Assembly: GCF_024398035.1 (NCBI RefSeq)
Contig: NZ_CP073748.1
Location: 1,587,520-1,651,519 of the forward strand
Reading direction: 5' to 3'
Length of the DNA: 64,000 bases
Origin: Kordiimonas sp. SCSIO 12603
Lineage (GTDB): Bacteria; Pseudomonadota; Alphaproteobacteria; Sphingomonadales; Kordiimonadaceae
In this document: piece by piece, positions 1-8,825 of the stretch
Position numbering within the stretch: the stretch's first letter is position 1
Layout: each line of letters opens with the position of its first letter
Notes under the pieces: generated by a model
What the model was told of the DNA's origin: nothing
Seen by the model: the letters and a program-made list of their open reading frames with translations, nothing else
Databases searched by the model: none
Program-made: the position numbers and the translations under genes

Positions 1-616
1 CAAACCAGCTACATACGCGTTTGAAGACCTTGTAGACATGAACCAGCTTGAAGAGCGGATTTACCGCCTTCGCTGTGTTGAAGCATGGTCTATGGTTATT
101 CCGTGGATTGGTGTGCCTCTCAGAAAAATCCTTGAAAAGGTTGGTGTTCAAAACGGTGCCAAGTATGTAGCGTTCCAAACACTGGCAGACAGAGAGCAAA
201 TGCCCGGCCTTAGAAGCCGTGTGCTAGATTGGCCTTATGTTGAAGGTCTGCGCATTGATGAAGCGATGAATGATTTGGCCTTTATTGCAGTTGGCCTGTT
301 CGGGAAGGAAATCCCGAACCAGAATGGCGCGCCGCTTCGCCTCGTGGTGCCTTGGAAATATGGCTATAAATCCATTAAATCAATTGTGCGCATCACGCTT
401 ACGGATAAAGAACCACCAACCAGCTGGAATATTTCGGCGCCGCAGGAATATGGTTTTTATTCCAATGTGAACCCTGAAGTTAGCCACCCACGCTGGAGCC
501 AGGCACGTGAACGCCGCATTGGTGAATTTGGTCGCCGGAAAACACTGAAGTTTAACGGCTATGGCGAACAGGTTGCACATCTGTATGATGGTATGGATTT
601 GAGAAAATTCTACTAG
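1..616 (+). CDS. msrP: Protein-methionine-sulfoxide reductase catalytic subunit MsrP (3' part)
   Basis: This is the C-terminal part of the periplasmic molybdopterin subunit that reduces methionine sulfoxide in envelope proteins. The frame is open from base 2 through the ATG at 38, so the gene begins outside the window. The RCVEAW motif contains the cysteine (codon 74-76) that ligates molybdenum in the YedY/MsrP family, and it is followed by the family-typical VIPWIGVPL and [15 protein letters not shown] segments. msrQ starts 7 bp after the stop, which is the standard msrPQ operon. The assignment is strong. The missing N-terminus would carry the Tat signal peptide. Confidence 0.95.
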   Translation, partial: KPATYAFEDLVDMNQLEERIYRLRCVEAWSMVIPWIGVPLRKILEKVGVQNGAKYVAFQTLADREQMPGLRSRVLDWPYVEGLRIDEAMNDLAFIAVGLFGKEIPNQNGAPLRLVVPWKYGYKSIKSIVRITLTDKEPPTSWNISAPQEYGFYSNVNPEVSHPRWSQARERRIGEFGRRKTLKFNGYGEQVAHLYDGMDLRKFY

Positions 617-623
617 GCTGCTG

Positions 624-1259
624 ATGAAGATCACGAATAAACAATTGCGCATGGTGGGCAAACCAATTGTGTTTGCCCTTATGCTTATCCCAGCTGTATG
701 GCTCTCATGGAACTGGTATCAGGCGTTTCAGTATTTGCCCAATGATCTGGGATTTAATCCGCAGGAAACATCAAACCGTTTTACGGGTGATTGGGCCATG
801 CGGATTCTGTTGATCTCGTTGGCGCTAACACCGTTTTCAAAACTTATAAAATCTCCTAAGCCGGTATTGTTCCGGCGCATGATAGGGCTGTTCGCCTTCT
901 TTTACGTATGCCTGCATATCATTAGCTATGTATGGCTTGATATGCTCTTTGATTGGGCTGAGCTTTGGCAGGATGTGCTAAAACGGCTTTACATCACCGT
1001 GGGTTTGGGGGCGTTTCTGCTTCTTATTCCGCTTGCGGTAACCAGCACGCAGGGCTGGGTCAAGCGTATGGGCGCGAAGAGTTGGCAGCGGCTTCACAAA
1101 GTGGTTTACGCCGTAGGTGTACTAGTGATTATTCACTTCGCGATGATGCGAAAAGGCTTTCAGATAGAGCCGCTTATCTACGGCGGTATTTTAGGCCTGT
1201 TGTTCGTTCTTAGAATAAAGGCGGTGCAACAAGTGTTCCGCCGAAGAAAAGCAATATAA
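624..1259 (+). CDS. msrQ: MsrQ, haem-binding membrane subunit of the MsrPQ system
   Basis: This 211-residue inner-membrane protein of the ferric-reductase-like YedZ family passes electrons from the quinone pool or flavins to MsrP in the periplasm. About six hydrophobic segments are visible. Histidines in FFYVCLHIISY, KSWQRLHKVVY and VLVIIHFAMM fit the conserved haem ligands of the family. It lies 7 bp downstream of msrP and is almost certainly co-transcribed with it. The length matches the family and nothing is unusual. Confidence 0.93.
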   Translation: MKITNKQLRMVGKPIVFALMLIPAVWLSWNWYQAFQYLPNDLGFNPQETSNRFTGDWAMRILLISLALTPFSKLIKSPKPVLFRRMIGLFAFFYVCLHIISYVWLDMLFDWAELWQDVLKRLYITVGLGAFLLLIPLAVTSTQGWVKRMGAKSWQRLHKVVYAVGVLVIIHFAMMRKGFQIEPLIYGGILGLLFVLRIKAVQQVFRRRKAI

Positions 1260-1322
1260 GTTTTCAGAAATAGAAACCCTGCCTTATACATTGAAGAAGC
1301 AAGCTTGGAGGCAGGGGAAGTT

Positions 1323-2342
1323 ATGTCGACTGTTTATACATTTACCAAACGTTTTATTTTCGTTGTTCTGATTATTCTGGTGCTCATTGCCGCTTTTGAA
1401 TTTCTTATTTCAAGAGAGAGTGTTTCCGATAATCTTGAAACGCCGAAACTGAGTGAAACGCAGGACACATTCAAAATTGTTACCTTTAATGTGGGGCTGC
1501 TTGATCTGCGCTACTTTGGCGTAACTGTTTTTAAACCAGCAGATTTTGTGGAAGAAAGGTTTGTTAAACTGGCGCCTGCCTTAAAAGCGCTTGATGCGGA
1601 TATCGTCGCTTTGCAAGAAGTTTATGAAACGGATCATATCACCAAATTGCTGGCCGATGTTCAGGATGTATATCCATACTCCTTTTATAAAGAATCTGCG
1701 GTATTTCGACTGAATAATGGGCTGGTGCTGCTTTCCAAATTCCCGCTAAGGAAAACGGGACTTTATCCCATAGCGGCGGGCCCAATCGACGAAACTGTAT
1801 TTGGCAGCAAGGCTGCTATGTCTGTCGTCGTGAAGCTGGATGAAGAAAGAGAACTAAGCCTTATCAATATTCATCCGACAAGCGGTGGCACGCTGGATGT
1901 GCAAGATTCTGCTGCAATTATGGAGGACCGCCGGCTTCAACTAGAGCAGGCGCACCAGTTGGATGTGCAAAATAATATAAAATACAGCATGATTTTAGGG
2001 GATTATAACACGAGCCCGAAAATCGCATCGGCTAACTACGAGTATTTGAAACAATATGGATATGTGGATGCGTATGCCCGTTACTGCGATGAGCATAATT
2101 GCAGCCTTTCAATGACATGGGACCCGGATAACCCGTTAAATATTGGTAGTACGCACGCAGATTCTTTAACTCAGCGAATTGACCATATTTTCTTGTCGTC
2201 AAACCTTACTAAAGCCAGCGAGGTGCGGAAAGCTGAAGTGATTTTCAGTGATCCTGTTGTGGAAATTGAAGGTAAGGGCGTAGTTCCAATATCGGATCAT
2301 TACGGTGTTGCTATTGAACTATATCTTCCGACCAAGAAATAA
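1323..2342 (+). CDS. Membrane-anchored endonuclease/exonuclease/phosphatase (EEP) family protein
   Basis: This is a metal-dependent phosphoesterase fold of the DNase I/sphingomyelinase type. One N-terminal hydrophobic helix (about residues 9-28) would anchor or export it. The EEP motifs appear in order: TFNVGLLDLR, DIVALQEVYE (metal-binding Glu), LINIHPTSGG, ILGDYNTSP, RIDHIFLSS and PISDHYGVAI (catalytic Asp-His pair). The ATG at 1323 was chosen because a GGGGAAG ribosome site lies just upstream; a TTG 18 bp earlier is in frame but less likely. The substrate cannot be told from sequence: DNA, phospholipid or inositol phosphate are all possible. It is probably monocistronic, ending at the hairpin that follows. 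Confidence 0.82.
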   Translation: MSTVYTFTKRFIFVVLIILVLIAAFEFLISRESVSDNLETPKLSETQDTFKIVTFNVGLLDLRYFGVTVFKPADFVEERFVKLAPALKALDADIVALQEVYETDHITKLLADVQDVYPYSFYKESAVFRLNNGLVLLSKFPLRKTGLYPIAAGPIDETVFGSKAAMSVVVKLDEERELSLINIHPTSGGTLDVQDSAAIMEDRRLQLEQAHQLDVQNNIKYSMILGDYNTSPKIASANYEYLKQYGYVDAYARYCDEHNCSLSMTWDPDNPLNIGSTHADSLTQRIDHIFLSSNLTKASEVRKAEVIFSDPVVEIEGKGVVPISDHYGVAIELYLPTKK

Positions 2343-2348
2343 TAGCAA

Positions 2349-2370
2349 AAGGAGAGGCTTGCCTCTCCTT
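2349..2370. terminator. Bidirectional terminator hairpin
   Basis: A 10-bp perfect stem (AAGGAGAGGC with GCCTCTCCTT) and a 2-nt loop lie between the convergent EEP gene and the secreted-protein gene. There is no long T-run, so efficiency is uncertain. Confidence 0.6.
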
Positions 2371-2385
2371 CGTAGGATCAGTTGA

Positions 2386-2769
2386 CTAGATATTAAGCTC
2401 AAGATTGATGTGGCGGCCGCCGCAGATTTTTTCAATACGGTCGCTGGCTTCATCAAGTTCTTCACCCAGTTTCTTAAGCTCGCTAAGTGTCAGGCCGTTT
2501 TTCACAACAAAATCCCAAAGACCGCTGATCTCGCCGTTCATGGCGAACACAACGATGTTGATCAGCTTGTCATATTCTTTTTTTGGGAGTTCTGATTTAA
2601 GGCTTTTCACAACGCACTGGCATTCTTCCACCGTTGCGTCTTTATCTTCTACACAGCCTTCGTAGATTTTCTTTTCAGCTTCCTTTGGGGTGATTTTGTC
2701 ACCAGCTGATACAGGGCCTGAAAAGGCAAGCATAAAGGCAGCGGCAGCACCAAATAGTGCATGTTTCAT
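2386..2769 (-). CDS. Small secreted protein of unknown function
   Basis: This 127-residue protein has a clear Sec signal peptide (hydrophobic AAAAFMLAF and an SAGD cleavage context near residue 22). The mature part is charged and probably helical, and it contains a YEGCVEDKDATVEECQC segment plus a late Cys in EKICGG. The four cysteines could form disulfides in the periplasm. I do not recognise the family. It is convergent with the EEP gene and stands 62 bp downstream of the MaoC gene on the same strand, so it may be co-transcribed with it. It could be a periplasmic binding or structural protein; no function is proposed. Confidence 0.72.
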   Translation of the reverse strand: MKHALFGAAAAFMLAFSGPVSAGDKITPKEAEKKIYEGCVEDKDATVEECQCVVKSLKSELPKKEYDKLINIVVFAMNGEISGLWDFVVKNGLTLSELKKLGEELDEASDRIEKICGGRHINLELNI

Positions 2770-2831
2770 GTGGTTTCTCCTCGCAAGTCACATATGTAAA
2801 ATGCGCCGTCTGCTATCATTTTACGCAGCAG

Positions 2832-3284
2832 TTATTTAGGGCGCCTTAAGATCATATAGTTAGAGATTGCGGTCATTTTAAGGGTGCCGTCCTGATTAAA
2901 TGTTTTGTAGGCCGCTTTAATAAGCCCGATATTGGGGCGGGATTTGCTTTCCCTGGCACTTAAAACCTCTGTTTCAACAGAGAGTGTTTCACCTGGGAAA
3001 ACAGGTTCAAGCCAACGAATTTCATCTAAACCCGGAGAGCCCATGCTAGCGGCACCTGTGGCTTTCACATGGTCAACGAGCATACGCATCATCATCGCAC
3101 CTGTATGCCAGCCGCTGGCGCACAGTTTGCCAAATACGGAATGTTTGGCGGCTTCATCATCCAGATGAAAAGGTTGCGGGTCGTACTTGGAAGCAAACTC
3201 AAGTATTTCCTCGCGGGTTACTTCATACGAGCCAAATTTTTGAACATCACCAACTGCAATATCTTCAAAGAAAACTTTATACAT
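2832..3284 (-). CDS. MaoC family hot-dog dehydratase
   Basis: This 150-residue single hot-dog domain belongs to the (R)-specific enoyl-CoA hydratase/MaoC family, which typically hydrates trans-2-enoyl-CoA in fatty-acid or branched-chain acid metabolism in the cytoplasm. The hydratase-2-like active-site segment YDPQPFHLDDEAA carries the Asp and His expected to be catalytic, followed by the conserved GLCASGWHT-like helix (KLCASGWHTGAMMM). No other acyl-CoA gene is adjacent, so the substrate is unknown. The length is typical. Confidence 0.88.
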   Translation of the reverse strand: MYKVFFEDIAVGDVQKFGSYEVTREEILEFASKYDPQPFHLDDEAAKHSVFGKLCASGWHTGAMMMRMLVDHVKATGAASMGSPGLDEIRWLEPVFPGETLSVETEVLSARESKSRPNIGLIKAAYKTFNQDGTLKMTAISNYMILRRPK

Positions 3285-3392
3285 AAATATATCCCTCTGT
3301 TCCTGATGAAGGTGGAGTGTATGGGTTTAAAGTCAAGCAGGCTTGCATGCACTCCAGGGAGCCGTTAGGACAAAAGGGTAAAGGAGAATGCA

Positions 3393-3752
3393 TTGATTAA
3401 GTCATGGATAGGATTACTGGTTTTTGCGGGGCTTGCCTATGTGTTGGACGGTGTGTTCAAAGCATATGGTTCACCTGTTCCTGCGCCTATCGTTCTTATG
3501 GCTTTACTCGCTATCTTCTATACGGCATTTGGGTTGCCGAGTTTTCTCGCCAAATCAGCAGAACAGCTTTTCAGGGTATTCCCTTTGTTATTTATCCCTG
3601 CACTTGTCGGGGTGGTGGTTCTGCTTGAAACGGTGGCAGATAATATCTGGGTGTTACTTTTCGCGGTTACACTCAGCAGCCTTCTGGGGCTTGTTGTAGC
3701 GGGGCGCATTTATTTGATTTTTGCGAAAACCAAAGGAACAGTAGATGACTGA
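3393..3752 (+). CDS. LrgA/CidA family holin-like membrane protein
   Basis: This is a 119-residue protein with about four hydrophobic helices. The APIVLMALLAIFYTAFGLP and LLFIPALVGVV segments are typical of the CidA/LrgA family, linked elsewhere to murein hydrolase control, programmed lysis or small organic-acid export. The start is a TTG at 3393 with an AGGAG ribosome site about 6 bp upstream. The stop overlaps the following LrgB-like gene by 8 bp, so the two are translationally coupled, as is usual for this pair. Confidence 0.88.
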   Translation: MIKSWIGLLVFAGLAYVLDGVFKAYGSPVPAPIVLMALLAIFYTAFGLPSFLAKSAEQLFRVFPLLFIPALVGVVVLLETVADNIWVLLFAVTLSSLLGLVVAGRIYLIFAKTKGTVDD

Positions 3753-4416
3753 ATTTTTTTGGTTTTTAAGTGTGTGCGGGCTATACGGTTTAGCGGATAT
3801 CCTCTACCGCAGATCAGGGCGAAAACATTTCCTTCATCCGGTGATGCTGCCTACGATACTGCTGGTGTCTGTGTTGCATTTTACCAGCCTTGAATATGCA
3901 GTATTTGAGCGCGCTACCTATGTGTTTGATGTACTTTTGATGGCAGCTGTTGCGGCGCTTTCTGTGCCGCTTTACAGAAATTTTTCGGCTATTCGCCGTA
4001 ACCCGGTTGCTATCCTTTCCGCACTTGTTGGTGGTTCTGTTGCAGGCAGTGGCAGTGCGGTTGTAGTTGCCTTGTGGGCAAAGGCATCACCTGATGTGGT
4101 TACGAGCCTTTACGTAAAGTCTATCACAACTCCTATGGCTGTTGCGGTGGTTGAGCCCCTTGGCGGTATTCCCGCCATCAGTGCAGTGGTGGTAATCCTT
4201 ACAGGATTGATTGTCGCCCTTATCGGCCCGAGTGTTTTGAGGATGGTTGGTGTTGATCATCAGGTGGCACAAGGCATCGCTATGGGTACAGCAGGCCATG
4301 CGCTCGGTATGGCGGAAAGTATTAGGCATAGTGATCTGATGGGCGCTGCTGCTGCGTTTGCCATGGCAACAAATGGCCTTCTTACAGCCCTTCTTCTACC
4401 TCTGCTCCTTGGTTAG
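3745..4416 (+). CDS. LrgB/CidB family membrane protein
   Basis: This 223-residue polytopic protein is the standard partner of LrgA/CidA. The KSITTPMAVAV and GTAGHALGMAES segments are hallmark conserved stretches of the LrgB family. It overlaps the LrgA-like gene by 8 bp. The pair may control murein hydrolase activity or transport pyruvate or glycolate-like acids; the sequence does not decide. No LysR or LytSR-type regulator is adjacent, so its regulation is not apparent. Confidence 0.9.
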   Translation: MTEFFWFLSVCGLYGLADILYRRSGRKHFLHPVMLPTILLVSVLHFTSLEYAVFERATYVFDVLLMAAVAALSVPLYRNFSAIRRNPVAILSALVGGSVAGSGSAVVVALWAKASPDVVTSLYVKSITTPMAVAVVEPLGGIPAISAVVVILTGLIVALIGPSVLRMVGVDHQVAQGIAMGTAGHALGMAESIRHSDLMGAAAAFAMATNGLLTALLLPLLLG

Positions 4417-4502
4417 CTTACAGGAATGTGAAACCTGTGATGTTTGACATTTTATAGCGTTGCGACCACACTCCCGAAAACCATAAAGGTAGGGGAGGTT
4501 TC

Positions 4503-5801
4503 ATGAAAAAGTTTCTAAAGGGCGCGCTTGCTGCAAGCACCATTCTGGCAGGTAGTGTGGGCGCGTTGGCAGCTGATATCACTATCATTCATGCAGGTGA
4601 ATTGCTGGCAAAGCCGGGTGAAGCGCCAAAGAAAAATCAAACAGTTGTTGTTGAAGGTGGCCGCGTTAAAGAAGTGCGATCAGGTTTTGCAAACGCTTCG
4701 GATTTTGGCGAAGGCACGAAGGTCGTTGATCTGAAGGATAGCTTTGTAATGCCTGGCCTTATGGATATGCATGTGCATATTCAGATGGAACTTGGCCCAA
4801 ATAACGACAGTGAAAAGCTGCGCCTGTCAAAGGCTGATGTAGGCATGCAGAGTGTGGGTTTTGCCCGTAAAACGCTTATGGCTGGCTTCACATCAGTGCG
4901 TGATCTGGGTAATGAGTTCACTCATCTCTATGCGCTACGTGATGCAACAGCGAAAGGCTGGGTGCACGGACCGCGTATTATCGGCGGCCGTATGATTGCT
5001 GCAACAGGTGGTCACGGCGATATCGACGGCATGCGTCATGATCTGCTTGAGAAATACACATCCAACACTATTTGTGACGGTGCGGATGACTGCATGAAAG
5101 CGGTGCGTAAGGCCGTAAAATATGGCGCGGATGTTATCAAGATCACTGCAACAGGTGGTGTGCTGTCTGATACCAATACTGGCACAGCCCAACAAATGAC
5201 CGACGATGAAATGAAGGTTATTATGGATACGGCCCACGGCCTTGGCCGTAAGGTAGCTGCACACGCACACGCGGCGGGTGGTATTAACGCCGCTCTGCGG
5301 GCTGGTGTGGATAGTATTGAGCATGGCACCTATGCCGATGACGAATCTATTCGCCTGTTCAAGGAAAACGGCGCTTACATGGTGCCAACACTTCTAGCAG
5401 GTGAAACTGTGGTGCGTATGGCCAAGTCTGGCGCAATTAAATCACCTGACATTCGCGCGAAAGCACTTCGTGTTGGTGCTGATCTTATTGAGAATTTTGC
5501 GAAGGTTTCAAAAGCTGGCGTGAAGATCGCTTACGGTACCGATAGCGGCGTTTCCCGCCACGGTACAAATGCAGAAGAAGCGGTGTTGATGCACCAGGCT
5601 GGTATGAAGCCGATGGATATTCTTGTAACAGCTACTGTGAACGCTGCGGATCTCGCGAATATGTCTGATAGCTTAGGTACACTTGAGGCTGGAAAATATG
5701 CAGATATTATCGCAACAGATGGCAGCCCACTTAAGGATATTAAAGAGCTGCTCGATGTAGATTTCGTGATGAAAGATGGCAAGGTTTATAAAAATAAATA
5801 A
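4503..5801 (+). CDS. Secreted amidohydrolase (prolidase/imidazolonepropionase-like)
   Basis: This 432-residue metal-dependent hydrolase of the amidohydrolase superfamily has a Sec signal peptide (about residues 1-24). The metal motifs are in order: MDMHVHIQ (HxH, residues 90-92), IKITATGGV (candidate carboxylated lysine), AAHAHAAGG and SIEHGTYAD (histidines) and AYGTDSGV (catalytic Asp). Related secreted enzymes hydrolyse Xaa-Pro or Xaa-Arg/Lys dipeptides. A ribosome site (GGGGAGG) sits directly before the ATG. It appears monocistronic, ending at a strong terminator. A role in peptide scavenging is inferred from the family and from its export. Confidence 0.9.
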   Translation: MKKFLKGALAASTILAGSVGALAADITIIHAGELLAKPGEAPKKNQTVVVEGGRVKEVRSGFANASDFGEGTKVVDLKDSFVMPGLMDMHVHIQMELGPNNDSEKLRLSKADVGMQSVGFARKTLMAGFTSVRDLGNEFTHLYALRDATAKGWVHGPRIIGGRMIAATGGHGDIDGMRHDLLEKYTSNTICDGADDCMKAVRKAVKYGADVIKITATGGVLSDTNTGTAQQMTDDEMKVIMDTAHGLGRKVAAHAHAAGGINAALRAGVDSIEHGTYADDESIRLFKENGAYMVPTLLAGETVVRMAKSGAIKSPDIRAKALRVGADLIENFAKVSKAGVKIAYGTDSGVSRHGTNAEEAVLMHQAGMKPMDILVTATVNAADLANMSDSLGTLEAGKYADIIATDGSPLKDIKELLDVDFVMKDGKVYKNK

Positions 5802-5827
5802 ACCGCATTTTAGCGCTGAATATAAGG

Positions 5828-5860
5828 GCCTGTTGACGAAAGTTAGCAGGCTTTTTCTTT
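5828..5860 (+). terminator. Rho-independent terminator of the amidohydrolase gene
   Basis: A 10-bp stem including two G-T pairs encloses a GAAA tetraloop and is followed by TTTTTCTTTT. Confidence 0.88.
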
Positions 5861-5939
5861 TGTCCCCTTGTAAATTCTCTATAAGGATCAATGTATTAAA
5901 CTAGGTATGTTGGCTTAACATCTCTAACGGGGGCTTATA

Positions 5940-7316
5940 ATGATAAAACAAATTAGTACGGCAGCAATCTTGGCGGCGGCAGCATTTCAACCAGTTTTTG
6001 CAGAGGAAAATGTTGGCGCAACGCTAACAGTTGAGGAGCGTATTTATGGCGCGTCTAACTTTTGGAAAGAAGTAACCTATAATTTCGCCCATTGGCAGGC
6101 TGTGCCTGATCTTGATTGGGATAAAGCATATCAGGAAGCACTTCCCAGAATTATCAATGCGAAATCAGATTTTGAATATTTCATGGAGCTTAAAAAGCTC
6201 TGTGCGCAACTGAAAGATGGGCATACGAACATATATTTTCCTGATGGTATGGTTGACGCTAATCGGGACCGTTTCCCATTACAGCTTCGTTCCATTAACA
6301 GTAGAGCAATCGTTGAAAATATAGCTCGTGAGTATGCAGAACAAATCCCGCGCGGCAGTGAAGTTTTGGCAGTTGACGGCAAACCAGTTAAGCAAATGAT
6401 GGAAGAAGATATATATCCTTATATCTCCACGTCAGCACCGCATATGTACCCTATCATTGCAATTGGTAGCTATCACAGGCTTGGGGTAGGCGTGCTGACG
6501 GGGCCAAATGATAGTGTGGGCACATTGCTTATTGAAACCCCCACGGGTGAACAAAAGACAATAGAACTGCCGCGTAACCGCAATGATGGTGATGTTGACT
6601 GGGCTGTCTCTAACGAGACGCCAGAAACCGTTGAATTTAAATGGCTTGATGATGGTAAAGCATATATCGCGCTTAACAGCTTTAGCAGAGAAGAGGTGGT
6701 GACGGGTTTCAAAGAAAATCTACCAGAACTTTATAAAGCGGATAGCATTGTTGTGGATTTGCGAAGAAATGGTGGTGGTAGTGGTTCTTATGCCGCAGAG
6801 ATATTGAAAAGCTTCACAGATAAGCCTTTTTATCCTTCTGCATGGAAGACACCTATCCATAAGGGCGCCCATAAAGCATGGGGTAAATATGCGGATATGG
6901 CTGAAAGTCTGGAAAAGTACCGTGAATATTATGAAGGCCATCCTATGGAAGTGCGTGAACCAGAGCCTTTCATACCAGAGGCTGGGGATAAGCTCAAAGT
7001 ACCAACAGTGTTCCTTATCGGCCCCTCAACTGCGTCTGCTGCAGAAGATATACTGATTATGGCGGATGATATCGGGCATATCACCATGATGGGGGAACCA
7101 ACATATGGTTCAACCGGGCAACCATTGATGATGGACCTGCCTGGCGGTGGCCGGGCCCGCGTATCGGCGAAACGAGATTATTACCGCGATGGTAAAGAGT
7201 TTATCGGCGTTGGGGTTTTGCCGGATATTGAAGTGAAACGCACGGTTGAAGGCGTCCGTAATGGTACAGATGAAGTGTTGGCGGAAGCCATTCAGTTTCT
7301 CGGTACGCGCAAATAA
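5940..7316 (+). CDS. Secreted S41 family peptidase (C-terminal processing protease type)
   Basis: This 458-residue protein has a signal peptide (about 1-21). The S41 core is evident: VVDLRRNGGG (about 271-280) and GPSTASAAED (about 361-370), where Ser366 is the likely nucleophile. A degenerate PDZ-like segment (GSEVLAVDGKPV, about 139-150) lies before the core. Family members cleave unfolded or C-terminally tagged proteins in the periplasm, or degrade peptides in the tricorn style. The N-terminal helical region (ASNFWKEVTYNFAHW) resembles tricorn-like S41 proteins rather than classical Prc. It is preceded by a terminator and is probably monocistronic. Confidence 0.87.
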   Translation: MIKQISTAAILAAAAFQPVFAEENVGATLTVEERIYGASNFWKEVTYNFAHWQAVPDLDWDKAYQEALPRIINAKSDFEYFMELKKLCAQLKDGHTNIYFPDGMVDANRDRFPLQLRSINSRAIVENIAREYAEQIPRGSEVLAVDGKPVKQMMEEDIYPYISTSAPHMYPIIAIGSYHRLGVGVLTGPNDSVGTLLIETPTGEQKTIELPRNRNDGDVDWAVSNETPETVEFKWLDDGKAYIALNSFSREEVVTGFKENLPELYKADSIVVDLRRNGGGSGSYAAEILKSFTDKPFYPSAWKTPIHKGAHKAWGKYADMAESLEKYREYYEGHPMEVREPEPFIPEAGDKLKVPTVFLIGPSTASAAEDILIMADDIGHITMMGEPTYGSTGQPLMMDLPGGGRARVSAKRDYYRDGKEFIGVGVLPDIEVKRTVEGVRNGTDEVLAEAIQFLGTRK

Positions 7317-7353
7317 ACTCATGAGTTTAAGGTGACAATTCAAAATATTAAAA

Positions 7354-7377
7354 GGGAGCCAATATGTGTTGGCTCCC
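7354..7377. other. Intergenic hairpin after the S41 gene
   Basis: A 9-bp perfect stem (GGGAGCCAA with TTGGCTCCC) has a 6-nt loop. The A-rich flank lies on the 5' side, so the T-run needed for intrinsic termination exists only on the minus strand. It could end a minus-strand transcript or act as a 3' stabiliser of the S41 mRNA. Confidence 0.5.
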
Positions 7378-7463
7378 GCCTAATTTGGAGCGTTTTAGTT
7401 ACCTTTTGTAAAGCAGTTCTCGCTATACCTAGCCTCATATTAGTGTAACGTGAGTTCTGAAGT

Positions 7464-8111
7464 TTGATTTATAAGTTGGTGTTAAAAGATGCTCGGGCCT
7501 TGTTGGGGGCGGCCGCAATGTCCATTGTGGGTGCGCTTCTTTCGTCCATGTTCTTTGTACATTTCAACGATGACTTTGGTCTTGCCCGCGCTCGCTGGTG
7601 GTGGGAAATCATGATGAACCTACAAGCGTTGTCCTGTGCTTTTGTATGGTTTTGTTATGTTGACCGATTGCGTGACCTTGATGGTAATCCAAGGCCCGTT
7701 ATGAAGGTACGTATGTGGGCGGCACTGTTGCTTACGCTCACGCCTGCATGGGTTACGCTTTATGCAGCCTACCGTAATTGGTTTGTAGAGCGGCCTGAAA
7801 TGCATGATCTCAATCCTATCTTTGTTCTAGTGATTGTTTCATGGATTGTGTCCATTCTTATCCCTCGGGCTATGTATCTGGCCGGGGACAAAACCGAACC
7901 TTTTAGTGTCTGGAAACTCATTAAACCTACGAGAACTTTCTGGAGGTTTTTAGCGGTAATCATTGTTGTATTGGTGGGTGCTTTACAGCTTTTTAGCTTG
8001 AAAATTGCTTATATGATTTCACCGTTTTTGTTGTTTTTTATCACGTCTATAGGATATTTTCAGGCCGGGATTGGTATAGAAGCGGCAGAAAATAAAAATA
8101 ACGGCCTTTAA
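7464..8111 (+). CDS. Polytopic membrane protein, first of a tandem paralogous pair
   Basis: This 215-residue protein of unknown function has about six hydrophobic segments. It aligns over its length with the next gene: both have RxLLGA near the start, a WE(I/L)..NLQ.LS.A.VWF stretch near residue 48-64, and a NWFV motif near residue 104. The TTG start at 7464 is chosen because that N-terminus aligns with the paralogue; an ATG at 7518 would delete the first helix. No catalytic motif is visible. It may be a membrane sensor or structural protein. Confidence 0.7.
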   Translation: MIYKLVLKDARALLGAAAMSIVGALLSSMFFVHFNDDFGLARARWWWEIMMNLQALSCAFVWFCYVDRLRDLDGNPRPVMKVRMWAALLLTLTPAWVTLYAAYRNWFVERPEMHDLNPIFVLVIVSWIVSILIPRAMYLAGDKTEPFSVWKLIKPTRTFWRFLAVIIVVLVGALQLFSLKIAYMISPFLLFFITSIGYFQAGIGIEAAENKNNGL

Positions 8112-8183
8112 TATTCACTCTCTGGTTCCCTAAAAGTTCAACAGGCTCTATACTGGTGTGGTTCAATCACCAAGGACCAACCA

Positions 8184-8825
8184 ATGGGTATTAAACGCCA
8201 TTCTGATCGTGGTTTACTGGGTGCCTTCGGCCTGCTGCTTACCGGAGTGATTGTTTCTTATCTGGTATTTCAATATTTTGATTTTGATGGCGAGGCTGCG
8301 CCCACCACACTGCGGTCCAGATTACAGTGGGAACTTATCCTGAATTTACAGATATTAAGTTTGGCCTGCGTCTGGTTTTTTTTCGTGGATTACCTCGAGG
8401 GTTTCAAAGGGTTCCGGCGACAAGCCATGAAACTCAGGATATATCTGGGGTACATAATGGTTTTAATGCCCCTGTGGATTGTGCTAACAGCTGTGGCAAA
8501 TAACTGGTTTGTGGTTAGGGCAACCCAAACTGAAATTCATATACTCATTGTTGTGGTTATCTTCGTTCGTCTGGGTTTTGGCTTGGCGATCCGCTACTAT
8601 AATGTGCTGGCTGAAAAGGCGAACGAACCTGCAGATAAACCCGTAGAGTTCAAAGATAATTATTTTGATTATGTGCTGTACCTTGGTGGTTCAGCCTTCC
8701 TTGTTTGGTGCGTGTATGTGGATGGTTACTGGCATTATGTCGTGCTTCCATTCCTGTTTTACCTGAAGGCTTCTGTGGCTTATGTAAGGCTTGGGCGCGC
8801 CATTGTTAAAAAGAAAGAAGCTTAG
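8184..8825 (+). CDS. Polytopic membrane protein, second of a tandem paralogous pair
   Basis: This 213-residue protein has about six hydrophobic segments and is clearly homologous to the gene 72 bp upstream (shared LLGA, NLQ-LS-A-VWF and NWFV signatures). Divergence is high, so the duplication is not recent. The family is not recognised. The stop overlaps by 4 bp the stop of the convergent diguanylate cyclase gene. The start is the first ATG, following an AAGGACCAACC stretch. Confidence 0.72.
   Translation: MGIKRHSDRGLLGAFGLLLTGVIVSYLVFQYFDFDGEAAPTTLRSRLQWELILNLQILSLACVWFFFVDYLEGFKGFRRQAMKLRIYLGYIMVLMPLWIVLTAVANNWFVVRATQTEIHILIVVVIFVRLGFGLAIRYYNVLAEKANEPADKPVEFKDNYFDYVLYLGGSAFLVWCVYVDGYWHYVVLPFLFYLKASVAYVRLGRAIVKKKEA

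Noticed and set aside
8822-8825. Possible frameshift where the second membrane-protein gene meets the diguanylate cyclase gene
   Set aside because: Both genes are complete. The 4-bp overlap is simply two convergent stop codons.
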